44,903 bases of DNA from the NCBI GenBank assembly GCA_017475265.1, contig JAFVFY010000055.1, forward strand, positions 1 through 44,903, in the 5' to 3' direction. A program made the translations under genes and the position numbers. Under the pieces are notes generated by a model. It was not told the DNA's origin. It did no database searches and worked only from the letters and a program-made list of their open reading frames with translations. Source of the stretch: Prevotella sp. GTDB lineage: Bacteria > Bacteroidota > Bacteroidia > Bacteroidales > Bacteroidaceae. Positions 16,075 through 25,900 of the stretch are shown here, piece after piece (the stretch's first letter is position 1; each line of letters opens with the position of its first letter).

Positions 16075-16082
16075 TACTTTTG
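16075..16082 (+). promoter_or_regulatory. Probable -7 element for dxr
   Basis: TACTTTTG fits TAnnTTTG and lies 47 bases upstream of the dxr ATG. No good TTTG element is found at the expected distance, so the call is weaker than for the other promoters. Confidence 0.45.
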
Positions 16083-16096
16083 CGGCCGATTTCGTG

Positions 16097-16124
16097 AATT
16101 GACAATTGAGAATTGATAATTGAG
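16097..16124. repeat. Heptamer array (4 units) just before the dxr start codon
   Basis: The units AATTGAC, AATTGAG, AATTGAT and AATTGAG are followed by AATTA and then the ATG of dxr, so the array forms the 5' untranslated region. Confidence 0.85.
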
Positions 16125-16129
16125 AATTA

Positions 16130-17287
16130 ATGAAACAGAAACGACAGATAGCCATTCTAGGCTCTACGGGCAGCATCGGCACGCAGGCGTTGGAGGTCAT
16201 CAGCGAACATAGTGACTTGTATGAGGTCTACTGCCTGACGGCCAACAACCGCGTGGAGCTGCTGGCAGAGCAGGCTCATCAATATCATCCCGCTGCCGTG
16301 GTCATCGCCAACGAGGCACGTTACGACGAGCTGAAGGCACTGATGACCGACCTGCCCGACGTGAAGGTCTATGCCGGCGCGAAGGCTCTTGACGACATCG
16401 TGGAGGCCGGCCCCATCGACATGGTACTCACGGCTATGGTGGGCTTTGCAGGTCTTTCGCCGACCATCCATGCCATTAAGGCTCATAAGACCATTTGCCT
16501 GGCCAACAAGGAGACACTCGTCGTGGCTGGCGAACTGATTTGTCGCTTGGCGATGGAGAACCATGCCGCCATACTTCCCGTAGACAGCGAGCACTCTGCC
16601 ATCTTCCAGAGCCTCGTAGGTGAGGACGGCAACGACATCGACAAGATTCTGCTCACGGCCAGCGGAGGTCCCTTCCGCACAAAGAGCCTCGACGAGATTG
16701 CCACCGTGACGAAAGCCGATGCCCTGCGTCACCCCACATGGGACATGGGCGCAAAGATTACCATCGACTCCGCCACGATGATGAATAAGGGCTTTGAGGT
16801 CATTGAAGCCAAATGGCTCTTTGGCGTGAAACCCTCACAGATAGAGGTGTACGTTCACCCGCAGAGCATTGTTCATTCTGCCGTGCAGTTCATGGACGGC
16901 TCGGTAAAAGCCCAGCTGGGTGTTCCCGACATGCGCCTGCCCATTCAGTACGCTTTCTCGTTCCCGTGTAGGTTGCCGCTCAGTGGCAACAGACTGGATC
17001 TCTTTACCGCCCAGCACCTTGACTTCTTCAAGCCTGACATGCAGAAGTTCCCCTGCCTCCGTCTGGCCTACGAAGCCCTCGATAAAGGCGGCAACATGCC
17101 CTGTATCGTCAATGCGGCCAACGAGATTGTGAACCGTGCCTTCCTCGAAGACCGCTGCCGATTCCTCCAGATGGCTGAAGTCATCGGAGAGACCATGCAG
17201 CGCGTCACGTTCATCAAGACACCATCATACGACGACTATATCAACACAGACCGCGAGGCTCGGCAGATAGCCTCTTCATTACTTTAG
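16130..17287 (+). CDS. dxr: 1-deoxy-D-xylulose-5-phosphate reductoisomerase
   Basis: This 385-residue enzyme converts 1-deoxy-xylulose 5-phosphate to methylerythritol 4-phosphate using NADPH. It is the first committed step of the non-mevalonate isoprenoid pathway. The nucleotide-binding motif GSTGSIGTQALEV is at residues 11-23. The metal- and substrate-binding segment PVDSEHSAIFQ has Asp152 and Glu154. The MNKGFEVIEAKWLFG block follows near residue 230. Length is normal. The neighbour rseP, 124 bases downstream on the same strand, is a frequent partner of dxr in bacteria. The two are separated here by a large inverted repeat. Confidence 0.97.
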   Translation: MKQKRQIAILGSTGSIGTQALEVISEHSDLYEVYCLTANNRVELLAEQAHQYHPAAVVIANEARYDELKALMTDLPDVKVYAGAKALDDIVEAGPIDMVLTAMVGFAGLSPTIHAIKAHKTICLANKETLVVAGELICRLAMENHAAILPVDSEHSAIFQSLVGEDGNDIDKILLTASGGPFRTKSLDEIATVTKADALRHPTWDMGAKITIDSATMMNKGFEVIEAKWLFGVKPSQIEVYVHPQSIVHSAVQFMDGSVKAQLGVPDMRLPIQYAFSFPCRLPLSGNRLDLFTAQHLDFFKPDMQKFPCLRLAYEALDKGGNMPCIVNAANEIVNRAFLEDRCRFLQMAEVIGETMQRVTFIKTPSYDDYINTDREARQIASSLL

Positions 17288-17401
17288 CCCCCTAAGTTAG
17301 GGGGGTGGGGGTCTGAACAAGCGCGGACTCCTAATACATATTATAATAAATGGGTCTGATGTTACGCTTGTTCAGACCCCCAACCCCCTAACTTAGGGGG
17401 C
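17287..17401. repeat. 37-bp inverted repeat filling the dxr-rseP gap
   Basis: Arms at 17287-17323 and 17365-17401 are reverse complements at 36 of 37 positions, around a 41-base AT-rich loop. Each arm begins with a smaller near-palindrome, CCCCCTAAGTTAGGGGG. The left arm starts at the last base of the dxr stop codon, and the right arm ends 9 bases before the rseP ATG. The GC-rich arms contrast with the loop. This looks like a dispersed MITE or REP-type element and would form a strong hairpin in the dxr-rseP transcript. Confidence 0.92.
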
Positions 17402-17410
17402 TTAGATAAA

Positions 17411-18862
17411 ATGGAAATCTTTCTTATTAAGACCTTACAGTTCTTCATGGCCATCAGCTTGCTCGTGTTGCTTCACGAGCTGGGTCATTTCTTCTTTGCC
17501 AAGCTCTTCGGAGTACGCGTGAATAGGTTCTACCTCTTCTTTAACCCGAAGTTCCACCTTGCCAGCACCTACGACACGTGGGTGCGCCGTCTGTTCAAGA
17601 TGAAGCCCGAAGTGGTGCCTTCGAAAGAGGTTACCGTGACCGATGACAAGGGTAAGACGAAAACCGTGCAGGAGAAAGAGTACGTGGGCACAGAGTATGG
17701 CCTGGGCTGGCTTCCTCTGGGTGGCTACTGCGCCATTGACGGCATGATTGACGAGACCAACCAGAAGCTCTCTGAGGAGACCCATCCCTGGGAGTTCCGC
17801 GTGAAGCCCACGTGGCAGCGACTGCTCATCATGATAGGCGGTGTGCTGGTGAACTTCCTCCTCGCGCTGTTCATCTATGCCATGGTGCTCTACACTTGGG
17901 GCGAGACATACGTGCCCGTGCAGCAGATGACCCATGGAATGGAATTCAACGAGCAGGCCCGTCGTCTGGGATTCCAGGACGGTGACATTCTTCTGGGTAC
18001 GGAGGAAGGTGACTTCAAGAAGTTCGACGTGGATGTGCTGCGCACCCTCACCGAGCCTCACGACATCCGCGTGATGCGTGGCGGCGTGGAGACGACCATC
18101 CACCAGACCGAGGAGCTGAACCTCCTCGACATGCTGAAGAGCGAACCGCCCTTTGCCCGTGCACGTATTCCTGCCGTTATTGACTCCGTGATGCCCGGCA
18201 CTCCTGCTGAGAAGGCCGGTCTGCGCAAGGGTGACCTCTTGTTGGCTATCAACGGACATGAGGTGGCCTCCTTCGGACAGTTTACCGACCAGCTAGCAGT
18301 CATTGCCGACCGTATCAATGAGATGCCCGCCGACAGCCTGGCCATGCGCCGTGTCACCGTGGTTTACGAACGCGACGGACAGCGTGACACCATCTCCACT
18401 ACGCTCACCGCTGAGCTGAAACTGGGCTTTGCACCGGCATCGCCCTACAAACCTACAACGGTGGAATATGGTTTCTTTAAGAGCCTTCCCGCAGGTGCTG
18501 TCTATGGATGGGACGTGCTGGCATCCTACGTCAACGACCTGAAGTATGTCTTTACTGCCGACGGAGCGAAGTCGCTTGGTGGTTTCGGCACCATCGGCTC
18601 GCTGTTCCCCGACTCTTGGGATTGGCACCGCTTCTGGATGATGACGGCGCTGCTCTCCATCATCCTCGCCTTCATGAACATCCTGCCCATACCGGCACTT
18701 GATGGCGGACATGTGCTCTTCCTGCTCTATGAGATGATTACCGGCCGCAAACCCTCTGACGAGTTCATGGTGCGTGCGGAGTACATCGGCTTCGGATTCG
18801 TCATCATCCTCATGGTGCTGGCCAACCTCAACGACATACTGCGCTGGCTGGGGTATATGTAG
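17411..18862 (+). CDS. rseP: RseP-type site-2 intramembrane metalloprotease
   Basis: This 483-residue inner-membrane zinc protease belongs to the M50/site-2 family. HELGH lies in the first membrane segment (residues 22-26). The second metal motif NILPIPALDGGHVLF is near the C-terminus (Asp431), as in RseP. A PDZ domain (~250-335, with VMPGTPAEKAGLRKGDLLLAINGHEV) sits between membrane segments. Bacterial members cut membrane-bound anti-sigma factors or leftover signal peptides. An inserted segment after residue ~60 (EVTVTDDKGKTKTVQEKEY) is charged. No sigma or anti-sigma gene adjoins, so its target cannot be inferred. Confidence 0.95.
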   Translation: MEIFLIKTLQFFMAISLLVLLHELGHFFFAKLFGVRVNRFYLFFNPKFHLASTYDTWVRRLFKMKPEVVPSKEVTVTDDKGKTKTVQEKEYVGTEYGLGWLPLGGYCAIDGMIDETNQKLSEETHPWEFRVKPTWQRLLIMIGGVLVNFLLALFIYAMVLYTWGETYVPVQQMTHGMEFNEQARRLGFQDGDILLGTEEGDFKKFDVDVLRTLTEPHDIRVMRGGVETTIHQTEELNLLDMLKSEPPFARARIPAVIDSVMPGTPAEKAGLRKGDLLLAINGHEVASFGQFTDQLAVIADRINEMPADSLAMRRVTVVYERDGQRDTISTTLTAELKLGFAPASPYKPTTVEYGFFKSLPAGAVYGWDVLASYVNDLKYVFTADGAKSLGGFGTIGSLFPDSWDWHRFWMMTALLSIILAFMNILPIPALDGGHVLFLLYEMITGRKPSDEFMVRAEYIGFGFVIILMVLANLNDILRWLGYM

Positions 18863-18937
18863 AGTCGAGAGTTAGGAGTTAGGAGTTAGGAGTTGCGCAG
18901 CTAAATAGTAAATCGTAAATCCGTAAATAGTAAATCT
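18863..18937. repeat. Two heptamer arrays between rseP and uvrB
   Basis: AGTCGAG, three copies of AGTTAGG and AGTTGCG occupy 18863-18897. TAAATAG, TAAATCG, TAAATCC, TAAATAG and TAAATCT occupy 18902-18937, with one extra G at 18923. Together they fill nearly the whole gap and supply the in-frame TAA just before the uvrB start. Confidence 0.85.
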
Positions 18938-18939
18938 TC

Positions 18940-20964
18940 TTGGATTTTCACCTAACATCGAAGTATCAGCCTACGGGCGACCAGCCGGAGGCCATCCGCG
19001 AACTCACCGCTGGAGTAGAGCGTGGTGACCGTGCCCAGGTATTGCTTGGCGTTACGGGGTCGGGCAAGACGTTCACTATGGCCAACGTCATCGCCAACGT
19101 GAACCGTCCGACGCTTATCCTCTCCCATAACAAGACGCTGGCGGCACAGCTCTACGACGAGATGCGGGGCTTCTTCCCCGACAACGCCGTGGAGTACTAT
19201 GTCTCCTACTACGACTATTACCAGCCCGAGGCATATCTTCCTTCGACCGACACTTACATTGAGAAAGACCTGGACATCAACGACGAGATAGACCGTCTGC
19301 GCCTCTCCGCCGTGAGCAGCTTGCTTTCAGGACGGCGCGACGTGGTGGTCGTGTCCAGTGTTTCGTGTATCTACGGTATGGGCAGCCCCAATGCCCTCTC
19401 GGAGAATGTCATCGAGGTTGTCCAGGGCAAGAAGATGGACCGCAACGCCCTGCTCCGCAAGCTGGTACAGTCGCTCTACGTGCGCAATGACCTAGCGCTG
19501 GAGCGTGGCAACTTCCGCGTGAAGGGCGATACCGTAGACATCTATATGGCCTACAACGACATCGTCCTGCGCATCACGTTCTGGGACGATGAGATAGACG
19601 GCATTGAAGAGCTCGACCCTGTCACCCTACAGCGTCTGGGTCGCTATGCCGACTATAAGATTTATCCTGCCAACCTCTTCATGACCACCGAGGAGCAGAC
19701 GCAGCGGGCCATCCGCATGATTCAGGACGACCTTGTCAAGCAGGTGGACTTCTTCACCGAGCTGGGCGACCCCATCAAGGCCCAGCGTATCAAGGAGCGT
19801 GTGGAGTATGACATGGAGATGATCAAGGAGCTGGGCCACTGCTCTGGCATTGAGAACTATTCCCGCTACTTCGACGGTCGTCAGGCGGGCGAGCGGCCCT
19901 ACTGTCTGCTCGACTTCTTCCCCAAGGACTTCCTGCTCTTCATCGACGAGAGCCATGTCTCCGTGCCGCAGATAGGAGGCATGTATGGTGGTGACCGGGC
20001 TCGCAAGACCAATCTCGTGGAGTATGGTTTTCGTCTGCCCGCCGCCTTCGACAACCGTCCGCTCACCTTCGAGGAGTTCCAGCAGAACACTGGCCAGCGC
20101 ATCTACGTCTCGGCCACACCTGCCGACTTCGAGCTTCAGGAGGCCGAGGGCGTTGTTGTGGAGCAGGTCATTCGTCCAACGGGTCTGCTTGACCCAGAGA
20201 TTGAGGTGCGCCCCTCGGAAAACCAGATAGACGACCTGATGGAAGAGATTCGCCAGCGCACGGAGCGCCATGAGCGTGTGCTTGTTACCACGCTCACTAA
20301 GCGAATGGCCGAGGAGCTGTCGGAGTTTCTGCTCAACCACGGTGTGAAGACGGCCTACATACACAGCGACGTGGCAACGCTCGAGCGTGTGAAGATACTC
20401 GACGACTTGCGCAGCGGAGCCTACGACGTTCTCGTCGGCGTGAACCTTCTGCGCGAGGGTCTCGACCTGCCGGAGGTGTCGCTCGTGGCCATCCTCGATG
20501 CCGACAAGGAGGGCTTCCTTCGCAGCCGCCGCTCCCTGGTGCAGACCGCCGGACGTGCCGCCCGCAATGTAAACGGACGTGTCATCATGTATGCCGACAC
20601 CATCACCCGCTCCATGCAGGAGACCATCGACGAGACAAACCGCCGCCGTACCAAGCAGCTGAAATATAATGAGGAGCACGGCATCACGCCCACGCAGATT
20701 GTGAAGAACTTGAAGCAGAGCGCGTTAGGGCATGACGACAGAGTGGACATGAAGGAACTCAGTTCTCAATCCTCAACGCTCAATCCTCAACTCGGCATCG
20801 CCGCCGACCCCATCATCGCCGCCATGACACGTCCGCAGATGGAGAAGCTCATCGCGGAGACCACACGGCGCATGAAAGAGGCCGCCAAGCAGATGGATTT
20901 CCTGCAGGCGGCCCAGTATCGCGACGAAATCATTCGTCTGAAAAACGAACTGGAGTTGAAATGA
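18940..20964 (+). CDS. uvrB: Excinuclease ABC subunit B
   Basis: This 674-residue protein is the DNA damage-verifying helicase-like subunit of nucleotide excision repair, working with UvrA and UvrC. Walker A is GVTGSGKTF (Lys43). The beta-hairpin region [16 protein letters not shown] is present, as are the helicase motifs [21 protein letters not shown] and [16 protein letters not shown]. The C-terminal UVR motif (~635-672) ends in [13 protein letters not shown]. The start is TTG: it gives the normal UvrB N-terminus ([18 protein letters not shown]), and an in-frame TAA lies only three codons upstream, so no ATG is possible. A heptamer array encodes [12 protein letters not shown] in the linker before the UVR motif. 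Confidence 0.96.
   Translation: MDFHLTSKYQPTGDQPEAIRELTAGVERGDRAQVLLGVTGSGKTFTMANVIANVNRPTLILSHNKTLAAQLYDEMRGFFPDNAVEYYVSYYDYYQPEAYLPSTDTYIEKDLDINDEIDRLRLSAVSSLLSGRRDVVVVSSVSCIYGMGSPNALSENVIEVVQGKKMDRNALLRKLVQSLYVRNDLALERGNFRVKGDTVDIYMAYNDIVLRITFWDDEIDGIEELDPVTLQRLGRYADYKIYPANLFMTTEEQTQRAIRMIQDDLVKQVDFFTELGDPIKAQRIKERVEYDMEMIKELGHCSGIENYSRYFDGRQAGERPYCLLDFFPKDFLLFIDESHVSVPQIGGMYGGDRARKTNLVEYGFRLPAAFDNRPLTFEEFQQNTGQRIYVSATPADFELQEAEGVVVEQVIRPTGLLDPEIEVRPSENQIDDLMEEIRQRTERHERVLVTTLTKRMAEELSEFLLNHGVKTAYIHSDVATLERVKILDDLRSGAYDVLVGVNLLREGLDLPEVSLVAILDADKEGFLRSRRSLVQTAGRAARNVNGRVIMYADTITRSMQETIDETNRRRTKQLKYNEEHGITPTQIVKNLKQSALGHDDRVDMKELSSQSSTLNPQLGIAADPIIAAMTRPQMEKLIAETTRRMKEAAKQMDFLQAAQYRDEIIRLKNELELK
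20761..20795. repeat. Heptamer array inside uvrB
   Basis: The units AGTTCTC, AATCCTC, AACGCTC, AATCCTC and AACTCGG are exact 7-mers. They encode a Ser/Gln/Asn-rich linker between the helicase core and the UVR motif. The frame is kept because 35 bases plus flanks are read through normally. Confidence 0.8.
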
Positions 20965-20975
20965 CAACTCCAGTT
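20948..20975 (+). terminator. Hairpin overlapping the uvrB stop codon
   Basis: AACTGGAGTTG (20948-20958) and CAACTCCAGTT (20965-20975) form a perfect 11-bp stem with a 6-base loop. The loop contains the uvrB TGA. A pyrimidine-rich stretch follows. The convergent mutase gene ends at 20996, so the hairpin may stop transcription at this junction. Confidence 0.7.
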
Positions 20976-20995
20976 CTCTTACACATCTTTTATTA

Positions 20996-22738
20996 TTATA
21001 GGTTCAGGCTCTTCTTGATAGCCTCGATGCGCTCTTCTGCTGTCTTCGTGCAACGCTCGTAGCATCCGGCGCACTTGAAGCTGGCATCCTTCACCTCGGT
21101 GTAGAACTTAATCTTTGGCTCCGTGCCGCTGGGACGGACAGAAATCTTCGTGCCGTCGGCGCAGAACCATTGCAGCACGTTGGCCGTGGTCGGCATGTTG
21201 AGCTTCTCCACGCTGCCGTCGGCCTTCTTGCCCTCCAGCGTCTGGTAGTCCTTCCAGAGTACTATGGGTTCGCCCCCCAGTTCCTTCGGCGGGTTGTTGC
21301 GGAAGTCGACCATCATCTGCTTAATCTCGTCCTGACCACTCTTGCCGGGCTTCACCACGTTGATGGTTACTTCCTTTGAGAAGCCATACTCAGCGTAGAT
21401 CTTCATCAGCAGGTCATAGAGCGTCATGCCGTTGTCCTTTGCCCAAGCGGCAATCTCGCAGATGAGGCAGATGCTGGCTGGTGAATCCTTGTCGCGCACC
21501 TTGTCGAATGGCAGGAATCCAAACGACTCCTCGCCGCCGCCGATGTATTTCTGCTTGCCCTCGCTGATGCGAATCTCGTTGGCAATCCACTTGAAGCCCG
21601 TGTAGCAGTCGCGCAGCTCCACGCCGTTCTTCTCGGCTATCTTGGCGATGACCTCGGTGGTCACGATGGTCTTCACCAGGAACTCGTTGCCCTTCAGCTG
21701 GCCCAGCTTCTTCTTATTGGCGATGATATACCAGCAGAACATCATGCAGGTCTGGTTACCGTTCAGGATTTCCCACTCGCCCTTGGCGTTGCGGCAGACA
21801 ATGGCCAGACGGTCGGCATCGGGGTCGGAGGCAATCACCAGGTCGGCATTCAACCTTGTGCCTAATTTCATGCCTAAGGTCATGGCCTCGGCATTTTCGG
21901 GATTCGGGCTGACAACAGTGGGGAAGTTACCGTCGATGACCATCTGCTCGGGCACCACGTGGATGTTCTGGAAGCCCCATGAGCGCAGAGCCTCTGGAAT
22001 GATGACGCGACCCGTGCCGTGCATCGGTGAGTAGACAATGTTGAGATCTTTCTGGCGCAGGATGACGTCCTGGTCGACCATAGCCTCCTTCACAGCCTGC
22101 AGGTAGTCCCAGTCCATCTCACCACCGATAATGTCGATGAGTTCCTTGTTGCCCTCGAACTTCACCTGGTCGATGGTCACCTTGTTCACCTCGTCGATGA
22201 TGCCCTTGTCGTGTGGAGCCAGCACCTGTGCACCGTCGTCCCAGTAAGCCTTGTAGCCGTTATACTCCTTCGGGTTGTGCGAGGCGGTGACGTTCACACC
22301 GGCCTGGCACTTCAGCTGACGGATGGCAAACGAAATCTCCGGCGTGGGGCGCAGGCTCTCGAAGAGATACACCTTGATGCCGTTGGCCGAGAAGATGTCG
22401 GCCACGGTCTCGGCGAACATACGACCGTTGTTGCGGCAGTCATGACCCACAACCACGGCGGGCTGAATGTCGGGGAAAGCCTTGTTGATATAGTTGGCAA
22501 AGCCCTGTGTGGCCATGCCCACGATGTACTTGTTCATGCGGTTCGTACCGGCACCCATGATGCCGCGCAGACCACCCGTTCCGAACTCCAGGTTCTGATA
22601 GAAAGCATCGATGAGGTCTGTCTTGTCGGGATTGTCTAGCATAGCCTGTACTGCGTTGCGTGTCTCCTCGTCAAAGGCCGGAGAAAGCCATTCCTTGGCC
22701 CGTGCCTCGCACTGGGCGATAAGTTCCTTGTTTTCCAT
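20996..22738 (-). CDS. Alpha-D-phosphohexomutase (phosphoglucomutase/phosphomannomutase family)
   Basis: This 580-residue cytoplasmic enzyme moves a phosphate between C1 and C6 of a hexose. The phosphoserine loop TASHNPKEYNGYK (Ser153), the magnesium loop DPDADR (residues 305-310), the sugar-binding loop GGEESFG and the phosphate-binding loop RPSGTEPKIKFY are all intact. The length fits the long group that includes the 581-residue PgcA-type phosphoglucomutase. It links glucose-1-phosphate, glycogen or cell-surface sugar synthesis to glycolysis. Which sugar is preferred is not decided by sequence alone. It stands alone, with a probable -7 element at 22803-22810. Confidence 0.94.
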   Translation of the reverse strand: MENKELIAQCEARAKEWLSPAFDEETRNAVQAMLDNPDKTDLIDAFYQNLEFGTGGLRGIMGAGTNRMNKYIVGMATQGFANYINKAFPDIQPAVVVGHDCRNNGRMFAETVADIFSANGIKVYLFESLRPTPEISFAIRQLKCQAGVNVTASHNPKEYNGYKAYWDDGAQVLAPHDKGIIDEVNKVTIDQVKFEGNKELIDIIGGEMDWDYLQAVKEAMVDQDVILRQKDLNIVYSPMHGTGRVIIPEALRSWGFQNIHVVPEQMVIDGNFPTVVSPNPENAEAMTLGMKLGTRLNADLVIASDPDADRLAIVCRNAKGEWEILNGNQTCMMFCWYIIANKKKLGQLKGNEFLVKTIVTTEVIAKIAEKNGVELRDCYTGFKWIANEIRISEGKQKYIGGGEESFGFLPFDKVRDKDSPASICLICEIAAWAKDNGMTLYDLLMKIYAEYGFSKEVTINVVKPGKSGQDEIKQMMVDFRNNPPKELGGEPIVLWKDYQTLEGKKADGSVEKLNMPTTANVLQWFCADGTKISVRPSGTEPKIKFYTEVKDASFKCAGCYERCTKTAEERIEAIKKSLNL

Positions 22739-22802
22739 AAGCGTTTGTTTTATAATTTAAGGTTTCAAGAAAGATTCTGTGTCATAAAAAGAAACTGACT
22801 GC

Positions 22803-22810
22803 CAAAGATA
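22803..22810 (-). promoter_or_regulatory. Probable -7 element for the phosphohexomutase gene
   Basis: TATCTTTG on the minus strand fits TAnnTTTG and lies about 65 bases upstream of the ATG. No TTTG is seen at the expected -33 position. Confidence 0.45.
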
Positions 22811-22876
22811 CGAAGATTTTATGAAACGCAGTCCATTCTCTTCGTTTATTTTTAATTTTTTAGCAGTTTACCGTAT

Positions 22877-22935
22877 GGGAGCGCGGGCGTCCTCGCCCGC
22901 TTTTACTATCATCACGGCGAGGATGCCCGCGTCCC
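22877..22935. repeat. GC-rich inverted repeat after the giant gene
   Basis: GGGAGCGCGGGCGTCCTCGCC (22877-22897) pairs imperfectly with GGCGAGGATGCCCGCGTCCC (22916-22935) around an AT-rich loop. It is a GC island in AT-rich intergenic DNA, 21 bases beyond the giant gene's stop. It resembles REP-like elements and would also act as a terminator for the minus-strand transcript. Confidence 0.8.
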
Positions 22936-22955
22936 ACATTACAGTATGGTCTACC

Positions 22956-25900
22956 TTATTTTGCCATAACCTTTTTGGTCTTACGGTCGTTCTTCGTTTG
23001 TGCCTCTATGATGTAGACCCCAGCGCTAGGCAGACGGAAACTGTACTCCTGTGATTTCGGTTCAGCAGTGTGTATCAGTCGTCCTGATAGGTCGAAGCAG
23101 CGCACGTTGACAATCGGCTCTTCGGTAGAGGCAATCACCCTTGCCGTGAGTCCCTCGTTGAAGATTTGCAGATGAGTCTCTACGGCAGCCTCCTCCTGAA
23201 TGAGAGTGCTCACGAGGTAATAGCGGTTCTGCGTCTGTCCGCTGACCTCAAACGTCATACCCGACTCCAGCGGTGTCAGCTTCTGCTCCTTGGCATCGTA
23301 GAAAGCTATCGAATCGCCGAGCAGTTCCACGCCCTCGAAGGTCAGCACGCACAGTGCATCGCTGGCCGACTCCACACCAAGCGGCAGACTGCGGAAGTCA
23401 TGGATACTATTGATAGTCGTGGCCAGTCGTCCGCAGAGCGTGTAGACCATCGGCACGTTCTTCAAGTCCTCCGAGCAGATGAACGTCTCCGTGTCCTCCG
23501 ACGGCAGGAAGTCGTTGCTGGCCTCCTCGCGCTTCATCACCAGTGCACTGCTCTGGTCGTTGCCGCGCTGTGCCGTGATGACCAGGCCGGGAAGGCTCGA
23601 TGCACCGCCACGGGTACGACGGGATAGTAACGGGTATTCCTTCTTGTGTGTGACGTCAAGGTCCTCCTGCTTGTACTTGTAAATAACTACATCTTCCTCA
23701 ATATCTTTAAGAACTGGAATTTTTATCGTCTGCCCAGGATTATCTGGGTCATCTTCTTCCGTATATACAGGCACCATCACGGCCTCTACCTCTCTCTCTA
23801 CTATTGTCTTTGTTACTGTTTCACCATCTTCTTCTACTTGTACGGTATATGTTTCTCCAGGAGTACCATTGTTGTTCAAGTCAATTTCTTCACCATAGAT
23901 GCCATCGCCGTCCAAGTCAACATCAATATACTGGGGCTCACCTTCAATAACCAATTGCTCCATTTTCTGTGCCTGACCAACGACGATAGTATAGGACGTG
24001 CCGTTTTCATTGTCCTTCACGCCGAAGCGAGACTGAGCCTGCATCTCCCTGTTAAAGTTGATTGTTGTATTTTCACCAGCCGTCCTGGCTTGCACAAAGA
24101 ATCCCTGTCCAGGAGCCACCACGGCATGGGGGTAGAATGTTTTGTTTGTATCGTAGGTAACAGGTGTACCGTCAGAGGTGAGCCAATCGCCGTTAGCAGC
24201 CTTCTGTACCAAGTGCTGGCCTGTCTTTGTCAGAATCCAGTACTTCTTATACAGACCTTCCTTCACATCGTCAGTAGTCTTCCCGTAGGCAGGTTCGCCC
24301 TCTTGGGCGGCGTTTATCTCCGCCTCTGTAAAGGTGACAGAGTTAGCTGCAAAGAACTTATCCATGTCCAGTCCGCTGGGGAACGGATTTTCAACCAAGT
24401 AGAAACCAAGGTTAGAAACTCCGGCAGGTATAGTCTCGGTAAAGAATCCTGCAGTCGGGGGTTGCAAAGCACCATCATCGCCAACAGAGGGTAGGAAGCT
24501 GTTGTTCATGGTCTGCAAAGCATCTTCATAAATAGGTATGCGAGTGTACGTACGCTGGTCGCCATAACGAATGGCAGCTGTTGCTGTGCTTTCCTGCTTC
24601 TGTATGCCGTTCTGCATTGGCAGCAGGTTGTCGGTTTTCAGACGGCCGCGGTTCTTGGCACGGTTCTTGGTCCAGACATCGCTCAGTTCTGTGTCAGTTC
24701 CTCCTGCATTTTCTTTACCACCCCATTCCGAGAACTCGTAGTAGTCGTACATCCTGTCTTCCTTGGGCAGACGGATGACGGACTTGCCATTGCTGGTATC
24801 ATTATTCTTCAGATGGTTCATCACCATGACAGAGAATCCTCCTGTGGCATAGTCCACCTGAGCGTCATTGTAGGTGTTGCTCCATACGCCTTTGATAGCC
24901 ACGTTTGCCTTCATGCCTCCCATAGGCTTGTAGCCTAATCGATCGAGGTACTCGTCGGCAGCACCGCCGCCTTCAACAGACCATGTGGCATTGTCACCTG
25001 TACCAGACCATTTACCCTCATCGTCTGTGCCCAAGTTGGCATCTTGCTTATCATCATCTTTGTCATACTCAGCACCTACCTCATAGAGCACAGCCTTGGC
25101 CTTATCCCAGCTACGCTGATAGATAGCCGGACTGTAACGGTCGTATCCAGCACCGAATTTGACGGGGTCGTAGTAGGTGGTCTCCTGTTTGGCAGTGCCG
25201 GTGGGTGCATACCACTCGCCGGAGATGGTGCCCTGCAGGGGCGAGCCAAGCAGATACCAGCGCTTGTTGTCGAGCTGATACTCCACCCACGCTGAGTTGT
25301 AGTTCAGCAGATGGGCGTTCATCAGTTCTGTGCCGGACTGGAAGGCTATCTCGTCACAACTGTTAACTTTATACATTTCTGCAATAAGGTCATTAGGATG
25401 ACCAGAACGTCCTCTGTCAGGATTCTTCCCGTATGTTTCATACCAAAGGCTATATTTTCGAGCCTGCATGTCGAATTTCAGGATGGGCGTCGACGTGTCG
25501 CGTAGGTTGGGGAAGGGCACGTCTTGTAGTTGGTTATTGTTTCCTGTAGTCTCCACATCAAGGGCATCATAGAGTACTGGTGCATTGCCCCACTCGTCAT
25601 TCTTCATTAGCACGTGCGTACAGTAGAGTGGTGCGAAGCCCTTGCGGAGGATTTGATCCTTACTGGGTTTGGCGTTGGCCTTCTTGCTTGACGAATAATA
25701 GTTGTCTTTATTGGTGACGTATTCATGAAGCGGTGAGTCTTCATTATTCATGGCACCGTTGGCCCTGTAAAGCTCGTCGCCATACACATCATTATTAAGG
25801 GTTGTGTTGCCGTCGGCTCGTCGCCAGTTCTCGTCGTTGTTCCAGTCGACGTTGCCGGCACCGCCTGTCCATACCTCGTAGTCGGGCACAATCTTCAGGT

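Noticed and set aside
15895-16200. N-terminal extension of the VanZ-like protein
   Set aside because: It crosses the promoter and the start of dxr, and encodes low-complexity sequence derived from a heptamer array.
17435-18259. 274-codon open frame on the minus strand
   Set aside because: It is antisense to rseP, and its His/Gln-rich product is typical of a shadow frame.
19627-20679. 350-codon open frame on the minus strand
   Set aside because: It lies fully antisense to uvrB and reflects the codon bias of that gene.
23646-24494. 282-codon open frame on the plus strand
   Set aside because: It is antisense to the giant surface gene. Its hydrophobic look comes from the complement of acidic codons.
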